Source: Anastrepha obliqua (lineage: Eukaryota; Arthropoda; Insecta; Diptera; Tephritidae). Taken from it: a DNA stretch of 64,000 nt. Shown in pieces: positions 27,001 through 32,977 of the stretch (positions are counted from its first letter, which is position 1; every line of letters begins with the position of its first letter). Where the stretch lies: contig NC_072894.1 in the NCBI RefSeq assembly GCF_027943255.1, positions 135,895,601-135,959,600 of the forward strand, written 5' to 3'. Below the pieces are notes generated by a model, which searched no databases, was not told where the DNA came from, and saw only the letters and a list, made by a program, of their open reading frames with translations. The position numbers and the translations under genes are program-made.

Positions 27001-30000
27001 CTGCCAGCGACTTGGTTATGCCGCCAACTTAACTCAGGAATCGTGCATTAAAGCTTTCCATATCTTCAATGGCGATCATCTCATACATATTGAACGTCCG
27101 AAAGTGGGTAAAGTTCCTAGAATTCTGGTTGATGGCGCAGAGGAGAAAGTGCCTTTCAAAAAGTCTTGGATCAGTATGCGCGAAGTAAACGGCAAGGAAG
27201 TATTGCTCTCGCTGCTAGAAAGTTATGTAGACTTACGGGTGTCCTATGATGACATGGCCTACACGGTAAGTAGAAAAGTTGTATCTAATAGCTTTACGGT
27301 ACCCAAAGTGCCCTCGGGGGCAGCTAGAATCCGTAGATGGCGCGTCTCCAGGTAGTTGATAGGGGAACACCTCCCAGATGTGGGTGGTAGAAGAGTAAAT
27401 ATCTCCCGCGAACCACACAGGTCGAAGACGTAAATTCATTAAAAAACTCTCTCAACTCTAGGTGTGATTTGACCCGTGCCTATTGGGTAGGTTTGGCAGC
27501 CGGGTTGATTAAATAAGGCTGTATGCTAACGGAGCCCGCCTGATATCAGGCCGCCTCAGGTTTTAATTGTGACCTTGCCATGCTATGGGACGCTGCAATG
27601 ACCGATTATTTACCCTTAATCCTTCTTGGTCACCGCGCATGGTGACAGTTTTCATACTAGGGGTTATACTATTATAATTACTACTTACCCCACTTCATAA
27701 CATCTACTCCATATCTTATCTTGCTTATTAAGACTTTTAATACTTATTCTTCCCTTGAACTAAACTTTAAGCTCTCTGTGCCCAGCGTTAAGTATAGCTC
27801 TAAAATGGAAGGTCTTTGCGGAGACTGCGATCACAATCCTAATAATGATCTACTCGAAAATCCCGCCAAGAAGAAGGGACGTAAGCCTAGCACAGATTTA
27901 GCAATTGTTCTGCAAAGTTGGCAGGCAGAGGAGCCCAAACTGGGCAATGATTTGCAAGTTTGTTCCAGCGAAAATGTACCCGAAAATGAATGTGAACCAC
28001 CACCGCCCGAGAAGGATCCTTGCATGTTGTTCTACAGTGAACAGCTCTTCGGGCGATGCAACACAATCATTGACCCAGCGAAATATGTAGCCTTGTGCCA
28101 GAAGGGATTGTGCAAGCCCGGCAACGAAAATCAAAGTTCGTGCAATTTGATGAGCGCTTATGCGCGGGAATGCGCAAAACAGGGCGTCTGTTTGAATTGG
28201 CGTCGTCCCGATATGTGCCCCTTCGATTGCCCCAGCGATATGGTTTATGAGGCATGTGGCTGCGCTAAGACTTGTGATATGATAAAGGCTTTGCACGAAT
28301 ATGATGCAGTCAATATGAAGACCGATACGTTTGTGAAGACAGTGGAAGTGAATGATATGTGTTTGGCCGAGGAACGTTTCGAAGGTTGCTTCTGTCCGCC
28401 GGACCAAGTAATGGATAATGGTGAGTGCGTGATAGAGCAGTCGTGCGTGAAATGCGATGACTTGGTGCATGCGCCGGGCGACAAGTGGAAGAAGGACAAG
28501 TGCACCGATTGTAATTGCAATCTCGAGGGTAAAGTTGAATGCGTGGAGCAGAAGTGTCTGATTGAGGAGAATATCTGCGCTGAAGGCTTTACACCGAAAA
28601 AGATTGAGTTAACGGATGTGTGCTGTCCACGCTACAGATGTGTGCCGGAGCCGAAGCTGCCGCCGGCAAAGTTGTGTCTCGAACCGTTGATGCCGATATG
28701 CGGCCCTGGACAATTCAAGAAGCAGAAAACCGGTGCTGATGGCTGTCCGCAATTCATATGTGGTAAGTGGTGATAAAAAATGAATGCGTAACGGAATTTT
28801 AAATGAAAACAATAATTTTTAGAATGCAAGCCTAAAGATGAATGTGAAAAGTTGGAGTTGCCACGCGCTCTTAAACCAGGTGAAAAGATGGTAGAAGAGG
28901 ATCTCGGTTGCTGTCCAACACAGGAGATCGTTTGTGATATTAGCACATGCCCACCGGCGCTGAAAGAATGCGCTGAGCGCTTCTACGAGGTAGTAAGAAA
29001 ACAAGAGTTGGGTGATTGCTGTCCACACTACGTATGCAGTGAGTTATTTTCCACTAGTACAAATTATATATTTTTCTAAATTGCTACCACCAAATGCAGA
29101 GCCACCCAAGGATACGTGTATTGTACAAAACGGACTGGGTGAGAAGTTCATCAAACCGCTGAACGCGAAATGGCCACATCCAACAGATCCTTGTAAGCAG
29201 GAGACGTGCGCTTATGGTCCGAGTGGTAGCACACAAATCATAAGAACGACTGAGACCTGTGATTCGTATTGTCCGCCTGGCTTTACGTATGCGAATAAGC
29301 AGCCCACGCTCAAGTGTTGCGGCGAATGTGTGCAAGAGAAATGTGTAATCGATAATCAGCTATATGAAGAGGATGCGATATGGACGAGCGCCGACAATTG
29401 CACCACCTATATATGTTTACGCAAGGGTGAGGTACTGATAGTATCATCATCCCACGAGACTTGCCCCGATGTAAGCGCATGTCCTGAGCACCTGTTGGTG
29501 GCCTCCGAGAATGGCTGTTGTAAACTGTGCAAGCCTGAACCGGATGTTGAGGAGCAGAGTAAGTTGTGTTAAAGAATTGTTGGTTACCCCAGCATTTTTA
29601 ATTATCTTTTGTTAATTTACAGAGAACTGTTTGCCCGTTTCGTTGGCTGAACCACTGACTGTGGAACTCATAGAAGTCACTCAGCCTGGTGTAGGTAAAT
29701 GTGTTAATAAGGAGCCCATTCAAGGCTTCACAGACTGTGACGGTGCCTGCCAGTCGGGTGCGAAATATAATAAAGGTAACTTTGATTAGGTCTTCAAGTG
29801 GTAAATAATCTGCAGTCTATGTTTTTGATAATTCCAGTTTCGGCTACACATGAGAAACATTGCCACTGCTGTAGTATAAAGGGTTGGAAAACAGTACCGG
29901 TGCCGTTGACTTGTGCGAATGGTAGTAAGATAGTGAAGAAGGTAAGTATCGGAAAGTCCACTAGTTATGGAGCGGGTAAAGAAAAATATCTTGGGTAAAG

Positions 30001-31106
30001 AAAAATATTTTAATTTCTAAGCTTAAAATATACTTTTTAGAAAATTTTTATGTGACAAAATTAATTTTTTTTTTCTTTCGAAATTTTCGGGAAATTTATT
30101 TTTGTAATTTTTGAAAAACTTTCTTCCTCAAATTTTCTTCTTATTTTTGAAAATTTCATAGTCAATTTTCGAGTTATATTCCAATTGATTTCGTACTGTT
30201 TTCTCGCTGGTTCGCTGAACGTATTTTAAGATAACTCGAAAATTTATGGGAATATGGAAAAACTTTCAGGGATTACTGAAAATATTCTCAATTATCAAAA
30301 AAAATGAAAAACCAAATTTAAAATTTTTCAAAAATGACAAAAAAAAAACTTTTTTCCAAAAAAGCTTTACAAAAAGCAATACTCATTACTAAAAATTAAA
30401 AAAAAAATTATAAAAATTTTGAGCAGAGCGCAGTAGTAGCCCCTTAAATGGCAAACAAAATTATTTCAAAATAAAGTTTTCAAAAACTAATATGGACTCT
30501 TAGAAATAAAAAAAAACTTATAAAAATTGTGAGAAGAACCCTAGATATTTCACCTTAAATGATAAAAAAATTTGTTTTTCCAAACAGAAGTTTTCAAAAA
30601 GTAATATTTTTTCTTAAAAATATAATAAAAATTGTGAGAAGAACCAAAGATATTCCTTATTAAAGAACTTCCTACAAGCTTTGCAATCAATAATTCTTAA
30701 AATTATAAGTTTTTTTGCTTCAAAATTGTTGCTATTTACTATTTTTATACTCACAATTAAACCAATTTTCTGAAAAATATACGACAATAACCAAAATATT
30801 TGGAGCACATGAATTGAGGTCGCTCTATTGTAGAATGAGTGACGCAAAGCTTGTAACTAACAAATGATCTTAAGATTGAGTCTAAAGCTCAGATTGAAAA
30901 TAAATCATTCCTTTATTCCTGAGAAGTTATATGGAGACATAGTTTTCGAGATCCTAATTTTTCACTTCCATTTCCAGGTGGATGTGCCAGCGAGCTGTGA
31001 GTGCAGCCCTTGCGATGAAATGACCGGTTATAATTTTAGTGATAAAATTGATGTTCGTATGCACGCATTACCCAAAATGCTGTCCGGTCAACTACCAGCG
31101 CTTTGA
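2983..31106 (+). CDS. Hml: Hemolectin orthologue, complete 41-exon gene
   Basis: Secreted multidomain clotting protein of hemocytes, with a von Willebrand factor/mucin-like layout. Exons: 2983-3086, 5931-6032, 6280-6351, 6465-6602, 8691-8735, 9967-10211, 10281-10440, 10531-10658, 10734-10829, 10922-11119, 11246-11409, 11501-11658, 12551-12705, 12800-13402, 13468-13696, 13759-14645, 14721-14970, 15039-15365, 15433-15749, 17863-18239, 18400-18571, 19456-20504, 20581-20845, 20904 (or 20901)-20997, 21059-21311, 21374-21853, 21921-22209, 22273-22450, 22521-22831, 23774-23873, 23937-24352, 25681-26164, 26314-26519, 26597-26907, 26981-27265, 27772-28762, 28823-29038, 29100-29558, 29623-29775, 29838-29941, 30978-31106. 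Phases agree at every junction and give about 3,900 residues with one terminal stop. The assignment rests on five VWD-C8 units, two F5/8C domains, LDLa, CBM14 and a CTCK end in the order known for fly hemolectin. Least certain edges: the exon 4 acceptor (6465 or 6486), the exon 11 donor (GTACGG) and the NAGNAG acceptor of exon 24. Confidence 0.93.
3200..5220 (+). repeat. Intron 1 degenerate AT-rich tandem array, unit about 150 bp
   Basis: Intron 1 (3087-5930) repeats a phrase of the form GTTATTTTTCTGGTTT, an A-rich spacer, then TTTCGAAAAATTTAAAAG and an ATTCGGCAGAAAACTGACAA-like stretch. The ATTTTTCTGG-type core recurs near 3423, 3470, 3613, 3762, 3897, 4048, 4175, 4333 and 4530, mostly 125-195 bp apart. 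A further diverged unit lies near 5030-5200. A SINE at about 4637-4948 splits the array. No coding potential is seen. Confidence 0.65.
4637..4948 (+). mobile_element. tRNA-derived SINE, diverged near full-length copy
   Basis: Matches the copy at 6800-7139 from the tRNA-like head (GTAGCCGAAAGTCTTGGTGCG, A box) through the ATGAAAAAGCGCCTCATAAA block to the GAGCTCGGCCAAACACCC block and a tail ending CGCCAATTATATA. Many substitutions and an altered B box (GATTTCGAAACCTC) suggest an old insertion. It sits inside the intron 1 array. Confidence 0.8.
5757..5872 (+). mobile_element. SINE 3' fragment in intron 1
   Basis: Only the distal part of the same SINE family is present: GAACAACATCAACACGCGCAC, then GAGGAGCTCGGCCAAACACC, GGGTGTACACGCCAATTA and a TA-rich tail. 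The 5' half is missing. Confidence 0.75.
5931..8735 (+). CDS. Hml: Hml exons 2-5: linker and Gly/Tyr-rich segment
   Basis: Exons 5931-6032, 6280-6351, 6465-6602 and 8691-8735. Exon 2 encodes a charged linker (residues about 35-69). Exons 3 and 4 encode a low-complexity segment rich in Gly, Tyr, Ser and His (repeated GGYG, GYGHGHG; residues about 69-139). Exon 5 encodes SSYNLSPLNAFGVKTV. There are no cysteines, so this is a flexible spacer rather than a folded domain. The exon 4 start is ambiguous because in-frame AGs end at 6464, 6480 and 6485. All splice junctions keep frame. Intron 4 (6603-8690) is full of repeats. Confidence 0.75.
6800..7139 (+). mobile_element. tRNA-derived SINE, full-length reference copy
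   Basis: Best copy of the family. The head GCCGTAGCTGAATGGGTTGG carries a pol III A box, followed by the B box GGTTCGAATCTC near 6872. Next come a unique body (TAATAGCGGTCGCCTCTCGG; CATGAAAAAGCTCCTCATAA; GGTCCCTCCATTTGTGGAAC), a conserved 3' end and a TA-repeat tail. A 15 bp direct repeat ATATTTCGGAAGAGG (6785-6799 and 7140-7154) is the target-site duplication. Confidence 0.9.
7190..7530 (+). mobile_element. Helentron/Helitron-like non-autonomous sequence (tentative)
   Basis: Intron 4. The segment opens near TATATATAAAAATGAATG and includes GGTGGCGCTGCAGAGTAGCA. It ends near GCAACGCGCGCCGGGTACAT CTA at about 7497-7520, which resembles 3' termini of insect Helentron-type repeats. No transposase or TIR is seen. 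The assignment rests on terminal flavour only. Confidence 0.35.
7530..8690. other. Rest of intron 4, nothing recognised
   Basis: About 1.1 kb between the Helentron-like sequence and exon 5. I see short open frames without family signatures (for example 7679-7891) and nothing that supports a gene or a named element. Confidence 0.5.
9130..9790 (+). mobile_element. Decayed I-clade LINE, RNase H and C-terminal tail
   Basis: Intron 5. Translation of the + strand gives WVPGNPNITG near 9258-9290, a decayed form of the WVPGHSGITGNE RNase H motif. A second stretch near 9490-9600 reads RLRLGYTKTTQGHLITNSYP, matching the RLRLGHTxxTH segment that follows RNase H in I elements. Compare the intact copy at 53068. 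Stops, frameshifts and loss of the His show it is dead. Confidence 0.65.
9967..11409 (+). CDS. Hml: Hml exons 6-11: CCP-like and EGF-like modules
   Basis: Exons 9967-10211, 10281-10440, 10531-10658, 10734-10829, 10922-11119 and 11246-11409 (residues about 154-484). Exons 6, 8 and 10 carry CCP/sushi-like spacing. Exons 7 and 9 each carry one EGF-like module (CIPPCENNGICLEAGICKC and CEPPCENDGQCISFNVCQC). Exon 11 is a cysteine-free acidic/basic helix-prone linker (TERERLQAILAKYKDIERHS). One exon per module with repeated phase-1 boundaries suggests tandem exon duplication. The exon 11 donor is a weak GTACGG, chosen because it is the only donor in phase with exon 12; the frame otherwise meets TAA at 11428. 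Confidence 0.85.
11501..13402 (+). CDS. Hml: Hml exons 12-14: VWD1 and C8-1
   Basis: Exons 11501-11658, 12551-12705 and 12800-13402. The VWD domain opens at CTTWGGVNMKTFDGLVF (residue about 520), a variant of the usual WGDPHxxTFDG, and reaches GGLCGSLDGD at about residue 654. The C8 block follows (CEIAKQKKAVEVC ... VDDYCNC, about 710-785), ending in a CRS-like WRDLEIC. The domain interior is Cys-poor compared with VWD2. Intron 12 (11659-12550) carries a LINE fragment and simple repeats. Confidence 0.9.
11690..12550 (+). repeat. Intron 12 variable AACCTTTAA/ATCTTTAA simple repeat
   Basis: Two blocks (about 11700-11850 and 12165-12535) repeat words such as TAACCTTTAA, TTTAATCTTTAA and TTTAACTTTAATC in irregular order, with a unit near 8-12 bp. 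The LINE fragment at 11865-12170 divides them. Confidence 0.7.
11865..12170 (+). mobile_element. LINE C-terminal fragment (jockey/CR1-like) in intron 12
   Basis: A less AT-rich island inside simple repeats. One frame reads LFLWPKQMEKVGISDSALCP then DEDETADHFF near 12025-12140. This is a decayed version of the LTGHxxLxxHxxRLG...CRxC...ETxEHLL tail found after RNase H in jockey-type LINEs. Frames are broken on both sides. Confidence 0.55.
13468..14645 (+). CDS. Hml: Hml exons 15-16: TIL1, VWD2 and C8-2
   Basis: Exon 15 (13468-13696) is a trypsin-inhibitor-like Cys-rich domain with EGCFCPEGTVQYKDACI. Exon 16 (13759-14645) begins with a short CTCKSGQWKC VWC-type remnant. It then encodes a canonical VWD (GDPHYQTFDGKRFDFMGQCS, residue about 885 on) through AGLCGTFNSNTQDDF, and a C8 (CSANPDKRDVAEKYC ... 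CACKDEPDKCFC). TIL-VWD-C8 is the basic D-assembly of VWF and mucins, here in two exons. No furin-type cleavage motif is seen between assemblies. Confidence 0.93.
14721..15365 (+). CDS. Hml: Hml exons 17-18: TIL2 and TIL3
   Basis: Exon 17 (14721-14970): TIL motif CPMGQVYDECGDTCSRTC ... EGCRCPHGEY, then a VWC-like CTCTYDSITFKPGYKEVRPG. Exon 18 (15039-15365): CTCTNGIWEC, then a second TIL-type set (CANRPYAEFSKCAPNEPKTC, PGCVCMSGYVYD) and a CSCHHAGKSYSDGEKI tail. Both exons end in the split codon TG|C that also joins exons 15-16 and 18-19, so module and splice phase repeat together. Confidence 0.9.
15433..18571 (+). CDS. Hml: Hml exons 19-21: VWD3 and C8-3
   Basis: Exons 15433-15749, 17863-18239 and 18400-18571. 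VWD3 opens with CSVWGDSHFTTYDNHDFDFQ (residue about 1370) and crosses the 2.1 kb intron 19 to KGLCGNYNDNAMDDM. The C8 (CREHPERETWAQLKC ... DTCACDQGGDCEC) ends in exon 21 with INIRWRTPHFC. The D3-like unit is the best conserved of the five with respect to the GDxHFxTYD opening. Intron 19 carries the Helitron remnant and a 110 bp array without disturbing the frame. Confidence 0.92.
15960..16720 (+). repeat. Intron 19 tandem array, unit about 110 bp
   Basis: The phrase GTGAATGGGTTAAT recurs at about 16120, 16206, 16318 and 16426, with a decayed form near 16540 (spacings 86, 112, 108, 113). Each unit also contains TTCTTACAGTTTTTAGTTAAAATAATA-like text and ACTATTATTAGTTT. Older units flank both sides. 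Confidence 0.7.
16785..17300 (-). mobile_element. Helitron 3' end with helicase C-terminus
   Basis: On the minus strand, codons from 17285 to about 16975 encode a PIF1-type Helitron helicase C-terminus: AITINKAQGQTLSRVGLHLE and HGQLYVALSRVRSWENI, helicase motifs V and VI. Downstream, the element ends in CTAG at 16788-16785, followed by a host T. A CCCG/CGGG hairpin (16798-16810) lies 9 nt from the end, as expected of Helitrons. The helicase N-terminus, Rep domain and 5' end are missing. Confidence 0.85.
17300..17862. other. Rest of intron 19, nothing recognised
   Basis: AT-rich sequence up to the acceptor before exon 20 (TTTGTAATATTTTCAG). It may include decayed Helitron sequence upstream of the helicase remnant, but no motif is readable. 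Confidence 0.5.
18572..19455. other. Intron 21, nothing recognised
   Basis: An 884 bp intron between the third C8 exon and the large exon 22. It has a good donor (GTAAGT) and acceptor (TTTCCAG). No repeat family, RNA gene or nested gene is readable. Confidence 0.5.
19456..20845 (+). CDS. Hml: Hml exons 22-23: TIL, VWC-like, WxxW, CBM14 and TIL-like
   Basis: Exon 22 (19456-20504) is the largest exon. It encodes a TIL (CDSHCSEYQSC ... GCFIKPCDDGMIY), a VWC-like CRDGKTYYEGDVTYVDDCATC-type segment, and a Thr-rich linker. A WxxW mucin-type domain follows (GWTRWFDKDSD, residue about 1786; compare the WxxW domain of gel-forming mucins). Next comes a six-Cys CBM14/peritrophin-A chitin-binding domain (residues about 1893-1955, from LPCNSLIAEYKEYPGDCHKF to KPSCG). 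Exon 23 (20581-20845) adds a TIL-like module (CKPGCVDKHRPDC ... DECPCMDKSEKY). The CBM14 suggests contact with chitin or glycans at wounds (inference). Confidence 0.9.
20904..22209 (+). CDS. Hml: Hml exons 24-27: two F5/8-type C (discoidin) domains
   Basis: Exons 20904 (or 20901)-20997, 21059-21311, 21374-21853 and 21921-22209. The first discoidin domain covers residues about 2108-2263 (FNAFMARIPK, SWSPIIDDQMQYLQISF, ending IAMRAELLGCGEP). A Thr/Pro-rich linker follows. The second covers about 2300-2450 (GWRPVANTPNEYVQ, FDFLAPRNVSGFITKGG, ending NMRIEPVGC). In coagulation factors V/VIII such domains bind phospholipid or glycans. The exon 24 acceptor is NAGNAG (AAGCAG), so one Ala may be included or skipped. 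Confidence 0.93.
22273..22831 (+). CDS. Hml: Hml exons 28-29: Cys-rich segment and LDL-receptor class A domain
   Basis: Exon 28 (22273-22450) has a Glu-rich lead and a TIL/VWC-like set of cysteines (CHVCDDVLDTTAPGEGCKC, CLCPC-type end). Exon 29 (22521-22831) has a VWC-like CEECVCVLGGHSNC. It is followed by an LDLa module at residues about 2561-2600: ICPSSGDCIPELLWCNGVQD then CADDEDASC, with the acidic calcium-binding cluster intact. Confidence 0.9.
22832..23773. other. Intron 29
   Basis: AT-rich intron of 942 bp. It holds two adjacent copies of TTAAAAATTAATTGCTAAA near 22909-22948, a 19 bp minisatellite (separate entry) and a short duplication of AATATTTAA with CATTTTGAAATATTT at 23565-23625. 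No coding signal is seen. Confidence 0.6.
23240..23412 (+). repeat. 19 bp minisatellite in intron 29
   Basis: About eight units of GAACAGTTTTACTAAGNNN. Four consecutive units around 23280-23355 are exactly 19 bp; units at both ends are diverged. Confidence 0.85.
23774..26519 (+). CDS. Hml: Hml exons 30-33: linker, VWD4 and C8-4
   Basis: Exons 23774-23873, 23937-24352, 25681-26164 and 26314-26519. Exons 30-31 encode paired ECPEPACPPN / CVEPQCPKNY segments that resemble VWC C-terminal strands, separated by an acidic linker. VWD4 opens at CEISGKLFTTFDGTEFKYET (residue about 2752), with the GDPH opening reduced to SGKL, and reaches DGLCGYYDGIPSNDK. C8-4 follows (CPIESQKKALALC ... CIETTCECLQ). 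Intron 31 (24353-25680) hosts an antisense SINE. Confidence 0.92.
24788..25090 (-). mobile_element. SINE, antisense in intron 31
   Basis: The reverse complement reads GAATGGGTTGGTATATAACT with a B-box-like GGTTTGAATCTCC. It then has CAATGGCGAACCTCCGATTG, GGTCCCTCCATTTGTGGAAC and the GGAGAAGCTGGCCCAAATAC block. It is near full length, diverged, and in the orientation opposite to Hml. Confidence 0.85.
25090..25680. other. Rest of intron 31, nothing recognised
   Basis: Between the antisense SINE and exon 32. No readable repeat or coding signature; it ends in a good pyrimidine tract and TTTGCAG. Confidence 0.5.
26597..28762 (+). CDS. Hml: Hml exons 34-36: TIL, VWD5, C8-5, TIL and VWC
   Basis: Exons 26597-26907, 26981-27265 and 27772-28762. 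Exon 34 has a full TIL (CYKRRCEPSCDTLNTDDC ... GCYCPEGTVRQGKKC) and the start of VWD5 (CACNSFDKSQFFTYDKRNFH). Exon 35 carries the VWD middle. Exon 36 resumes in phase at LSVPSVKYSSKMEGLCGDCD (residue about 3218). It continues with C8-5 (CMLFYSEQLFGRC ... CNLMSAYARECAKQG), a TIL (CPSDMVYEACGCAKTC ... GCFCPPDQVMDNGEC) and a VWC-like CDDLVHAPGDKWKKDKCTDC. The exon 36 acceptor was chosen at 27771 because it is in frame, follows a pyrimidine-rich stretch and starts at the conserved strand; an in-frame AG at 27732 is an alternative. Confidence 0.9.
27280..27665. mobile_element. Unidentified GC-richer insert in intron 35
   Basis: Intron 35 (27266-27771) contains about 370 bp with base composition unlike the neighbouring introns, including CTCCAGGTAGTTGATAGGGG, GTGCCTATTGGGTAGGTTTG, GCTAACGGAGCCCGCCTGAT and GGTCACCGCGCATGGTGACA. 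It has no long ORF, inverted ends or homology I can name. Non-coding part of a retrotransposon is the likeliest source (inference). Confidence 0.45.
28823..29558 (+). CDS. Hml: Hml exons 37-38: VWC-like modules
   Basis: Exons 28823-29038 and 29100-29558 (residues about 3548-3772). Repeated CCPTQEIVC / CCPHYVC / CCGECV / CCKLC motifs with intervening Cys-Pro-rich strands mark three to four VWC-type modules, as in the C-domain stalk of VWF. The segment links D5 to the cystine knot. Confidence 0.88.
29623..31106 (+). CDS. Hml: Hml exons 39-41: C-terminal cystine knot and stop
   Basis: Exons 29623-29775, 29838-29941 and 30978-31106. The CTCK has the usual order: KCVNKEPIQGFTDCDGACQS, HEKHCHCCS, then the strand GWKTVPVPLTCANGSKIVKK and finally CECSPC. 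In VWF and mucins this domain drives C-terminal dimerisation. After it, a 35-residue tail (EMTGYNFSDKIDVRMHALPK...) ends in TGA at 31104-31106. The last intron (29942-30977) is about 1 kb and repeat-rich. Confidence 0.92.
30345..30670 (+). repeat. Intron 40 tandem repeat, unit about 108 bp
   Basis: Three units containing ATAAAAATTTTGAGCAGAGC / ATAAAAATTGTGAGAAGAAC / ATAAAAATTGTGAGAAGAAC (near 30410, 30520, 30625). Each is followed by a CCTTAAATG-like word and AGTTTTCAAAAA. AT-rich, with no coding signal. Confidence 0.65.
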
Positions 31107-31109
31107 GGC

Positions 31110-31673
31110 GACATGGAAGATGGCTAGCCACTTAAGAAATGTTTTAGCACTTAAGATTGGTTATTAAGTAATAAATTAAATTTGAATTGGAATACAAAAC
31201 TACAAACAAATTTACTTTCTTTCATTCTACTATACATTGTACTTGACTGCAACTCTTGAGTTCTGCGTTAAAGGCGTTAGAGGCTATTTTTTCGCTTTTC
31301 AGACCTGAGTAATAATTCATGAGTTGTGGTGCCTTTCGATTGATGCGAATCATAGATGTTCTTCTTCAGTCCACAAGCAACGAGTGTAGGGTCATGGTCG
31401 GTGCGGAGCGCTTACTTCTTCAAGGCAGTTCACTGTTCTATATGCCTTTTATGCTGTTGGTCTTAAGCAGTTTTAGTGGCTTGCATTTCAAGTAACAGCA
31501 TCGAGCATTTGCCACTTTGCCAGCGTGCTGATTTATTGCCGCGTCTGCCACGTAATCGAAGTGTCGTAAAATGGATGGCAAGAAGCAATGATTTGAAGTA
31601 AACATTTTGTTTATTTCTCTTTTTGCACTTCAACTTCTATTGCAATTCATGAATATTCCAAAAGGTTCGCTTA
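31110..31673. other. Hml downstream flank, nothing recognised
   Basis: The 3' UTR end and intergenic sequence up to the mariner-like element. No ORF or repeat signature is readable. Confidence 0.5.
31170..31175 (+). terminator. Hml poly(A) signal
   Basis: AATAAA lies 64 bp after the stop codon; the 3' UTR implied is short, about 80-90 nt. No other AATAAA lies between it and the stop. Confidence 0.7.
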
Positions 31674-31675
31674 TA

Positions 31676-32267
31676 CCGGGTGCTTCAAAAAAATGTATAC
31701 ACACTTTGAACTTCCATAGAAAATTTATTTACCGGTCTACAAAGTTAAATTTCAGGAAAATAGAAAGCTGAAAGTCCAATGTAAATGAAACATAAATAAC
31801 AAATGTTAATACTGTTCAAATTGGTGACCTGCAGCATCAATACATTTTTGAGTACGAGTCACCACAGATTCTGTACATCATATCAAAACGTTGATGACTC
31901 ATCACTTGTAGCTGTTCGAGGCCGACCTGAATGACCTTTATGCACATCACACACTGTTCCATGAACTTCGAATTTGTCTCGTATGCGTGTAATTGTTAAT
32001 CTTGAAGGTGGTTCTGTATCATACTCCCTTCTCCACTGTCTTTGAACTTCATTTACATTCTCAAACTTCCAGTACCACTTAATAACCTGCTTACGTTCTT
32101 CAAAACTCAAACGTACGTCCCCCATGTTGATATTACAAATTCCAACTGATAATATAACATAGAGGGACGATTATGCTGGCACCTGGCGAAGAAATATAAC
32201 ATTAGCCTTGTAGAGCGGGAAAACTACAATAGTTCAAAGTGTGTATACATTTTTTTGAAGCACCCGG
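31676..32267 (-). mobile_element. Non-autonomous mariner-like element with 37 bp perfect TIRs
   Basis: Ends begin CCGGGTGCTTCAAAAAAATG and are perfect inverted repeats for 37 bp (31676-31712 and 32231-32267), flanked by TA at 31674-31675 and 32268-32269. Inside, minus-strand codons 32125-31883 encode only the N-terminal helix-turn-helix part of a mariner-family transposase (MGDVRLSFEERKQVIKWYWK ... HSGRPRTATSDES). The catalytic region is deleted, so the element needs a transposase from elsewhere. Perfect TIRs suggest it is recent. Confidence 0.9.
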
Positions 32268-32269
32268 TA

Positions 32270-32970
32270 GTCGCACCAAGAGCTTAACTCTTCTATTTGA
32301 TGTTAAAGCCAAAAAGCTGGAAACGCTTTGTATATTTGTATATTTGTATATTTGTATATTTGTATGTTTTTTATGTTTTGTGTATATATTTTTTAAATCT
32401 AATATACAATCCAATTTTCTTGATGTAGTAATTTTTTAATATTTTGAAAACCACAAAGCAAGCATTTGTGAACTTCAAGTTCGGAAGCTAATAGCGGTAA
32501 AATAATTTGTATAGCTAAAACTGGTTGAAATTAGGTATATAAAGGCTGTTGGGACTTAGTGCAAATTAATCAAAATTTTTGAGTACCCCAAATATTATTT
32601 TACTGAAGTTATCCAGAATTGTTTCAGCTTTTGAAAATAGCGGCGAATGCGAGTTTTGTAACAACTTGAATTGCTAGTTTACAAATAATGTTCAAAAAGA
32701 ATAAAATATAAAATAAATACATTTGTGGTGGCTCTGTGACTATTTAGCATTATAGCAAATTTTATGTCATTACTTTAAAAAAATCTGTTTAAGACTTAGT
32801 TTGTAGTTGACGTAATTTAATTTCACTTTGTTTTAATTCACAACATTTCACTTCATCTCATAAAATTATCGCCTTTCATTTAATTTCACTTTTTAAATTC
32901 CCTTTAGCCAGCTATTTCTTTATTAGAATCCTACAGCTCTCGTACTATGATTATATATTACCATAATATT
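32270..32970. other. Intergenic, one microsatellite, otherwise nothing recognised
   Basis: AT-rich sequence between the mariner-like element and the next SINE. Apart from the TTTGTATA tract there is no readable feature. Confidence 0.5.
32327..32366 (+). repeat. (TTTGTATA)5 microsatellite
   Basis: Five uninterrupted 8 bp units, the last ending TTTGTATG. Confidence 0.9.
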
Positions 32971-32977
32971 GGGTAGC

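Noticed and set aside
27721..27771. Earlier start of exon 36 at an AG ending 27732
   Set aside because: It would insert 13 residues before the conserved VWD strand; the AG at 27771 gives a clean junction, though RNA data could overturn this.
27898..28470. 190-codon minus-strand frame
   Set aside because: It is the exact antisense of Hml exon 36, whose plus-strand frame has clear C8, TIL and VWC cysteines; the antisense peptide has no domain.
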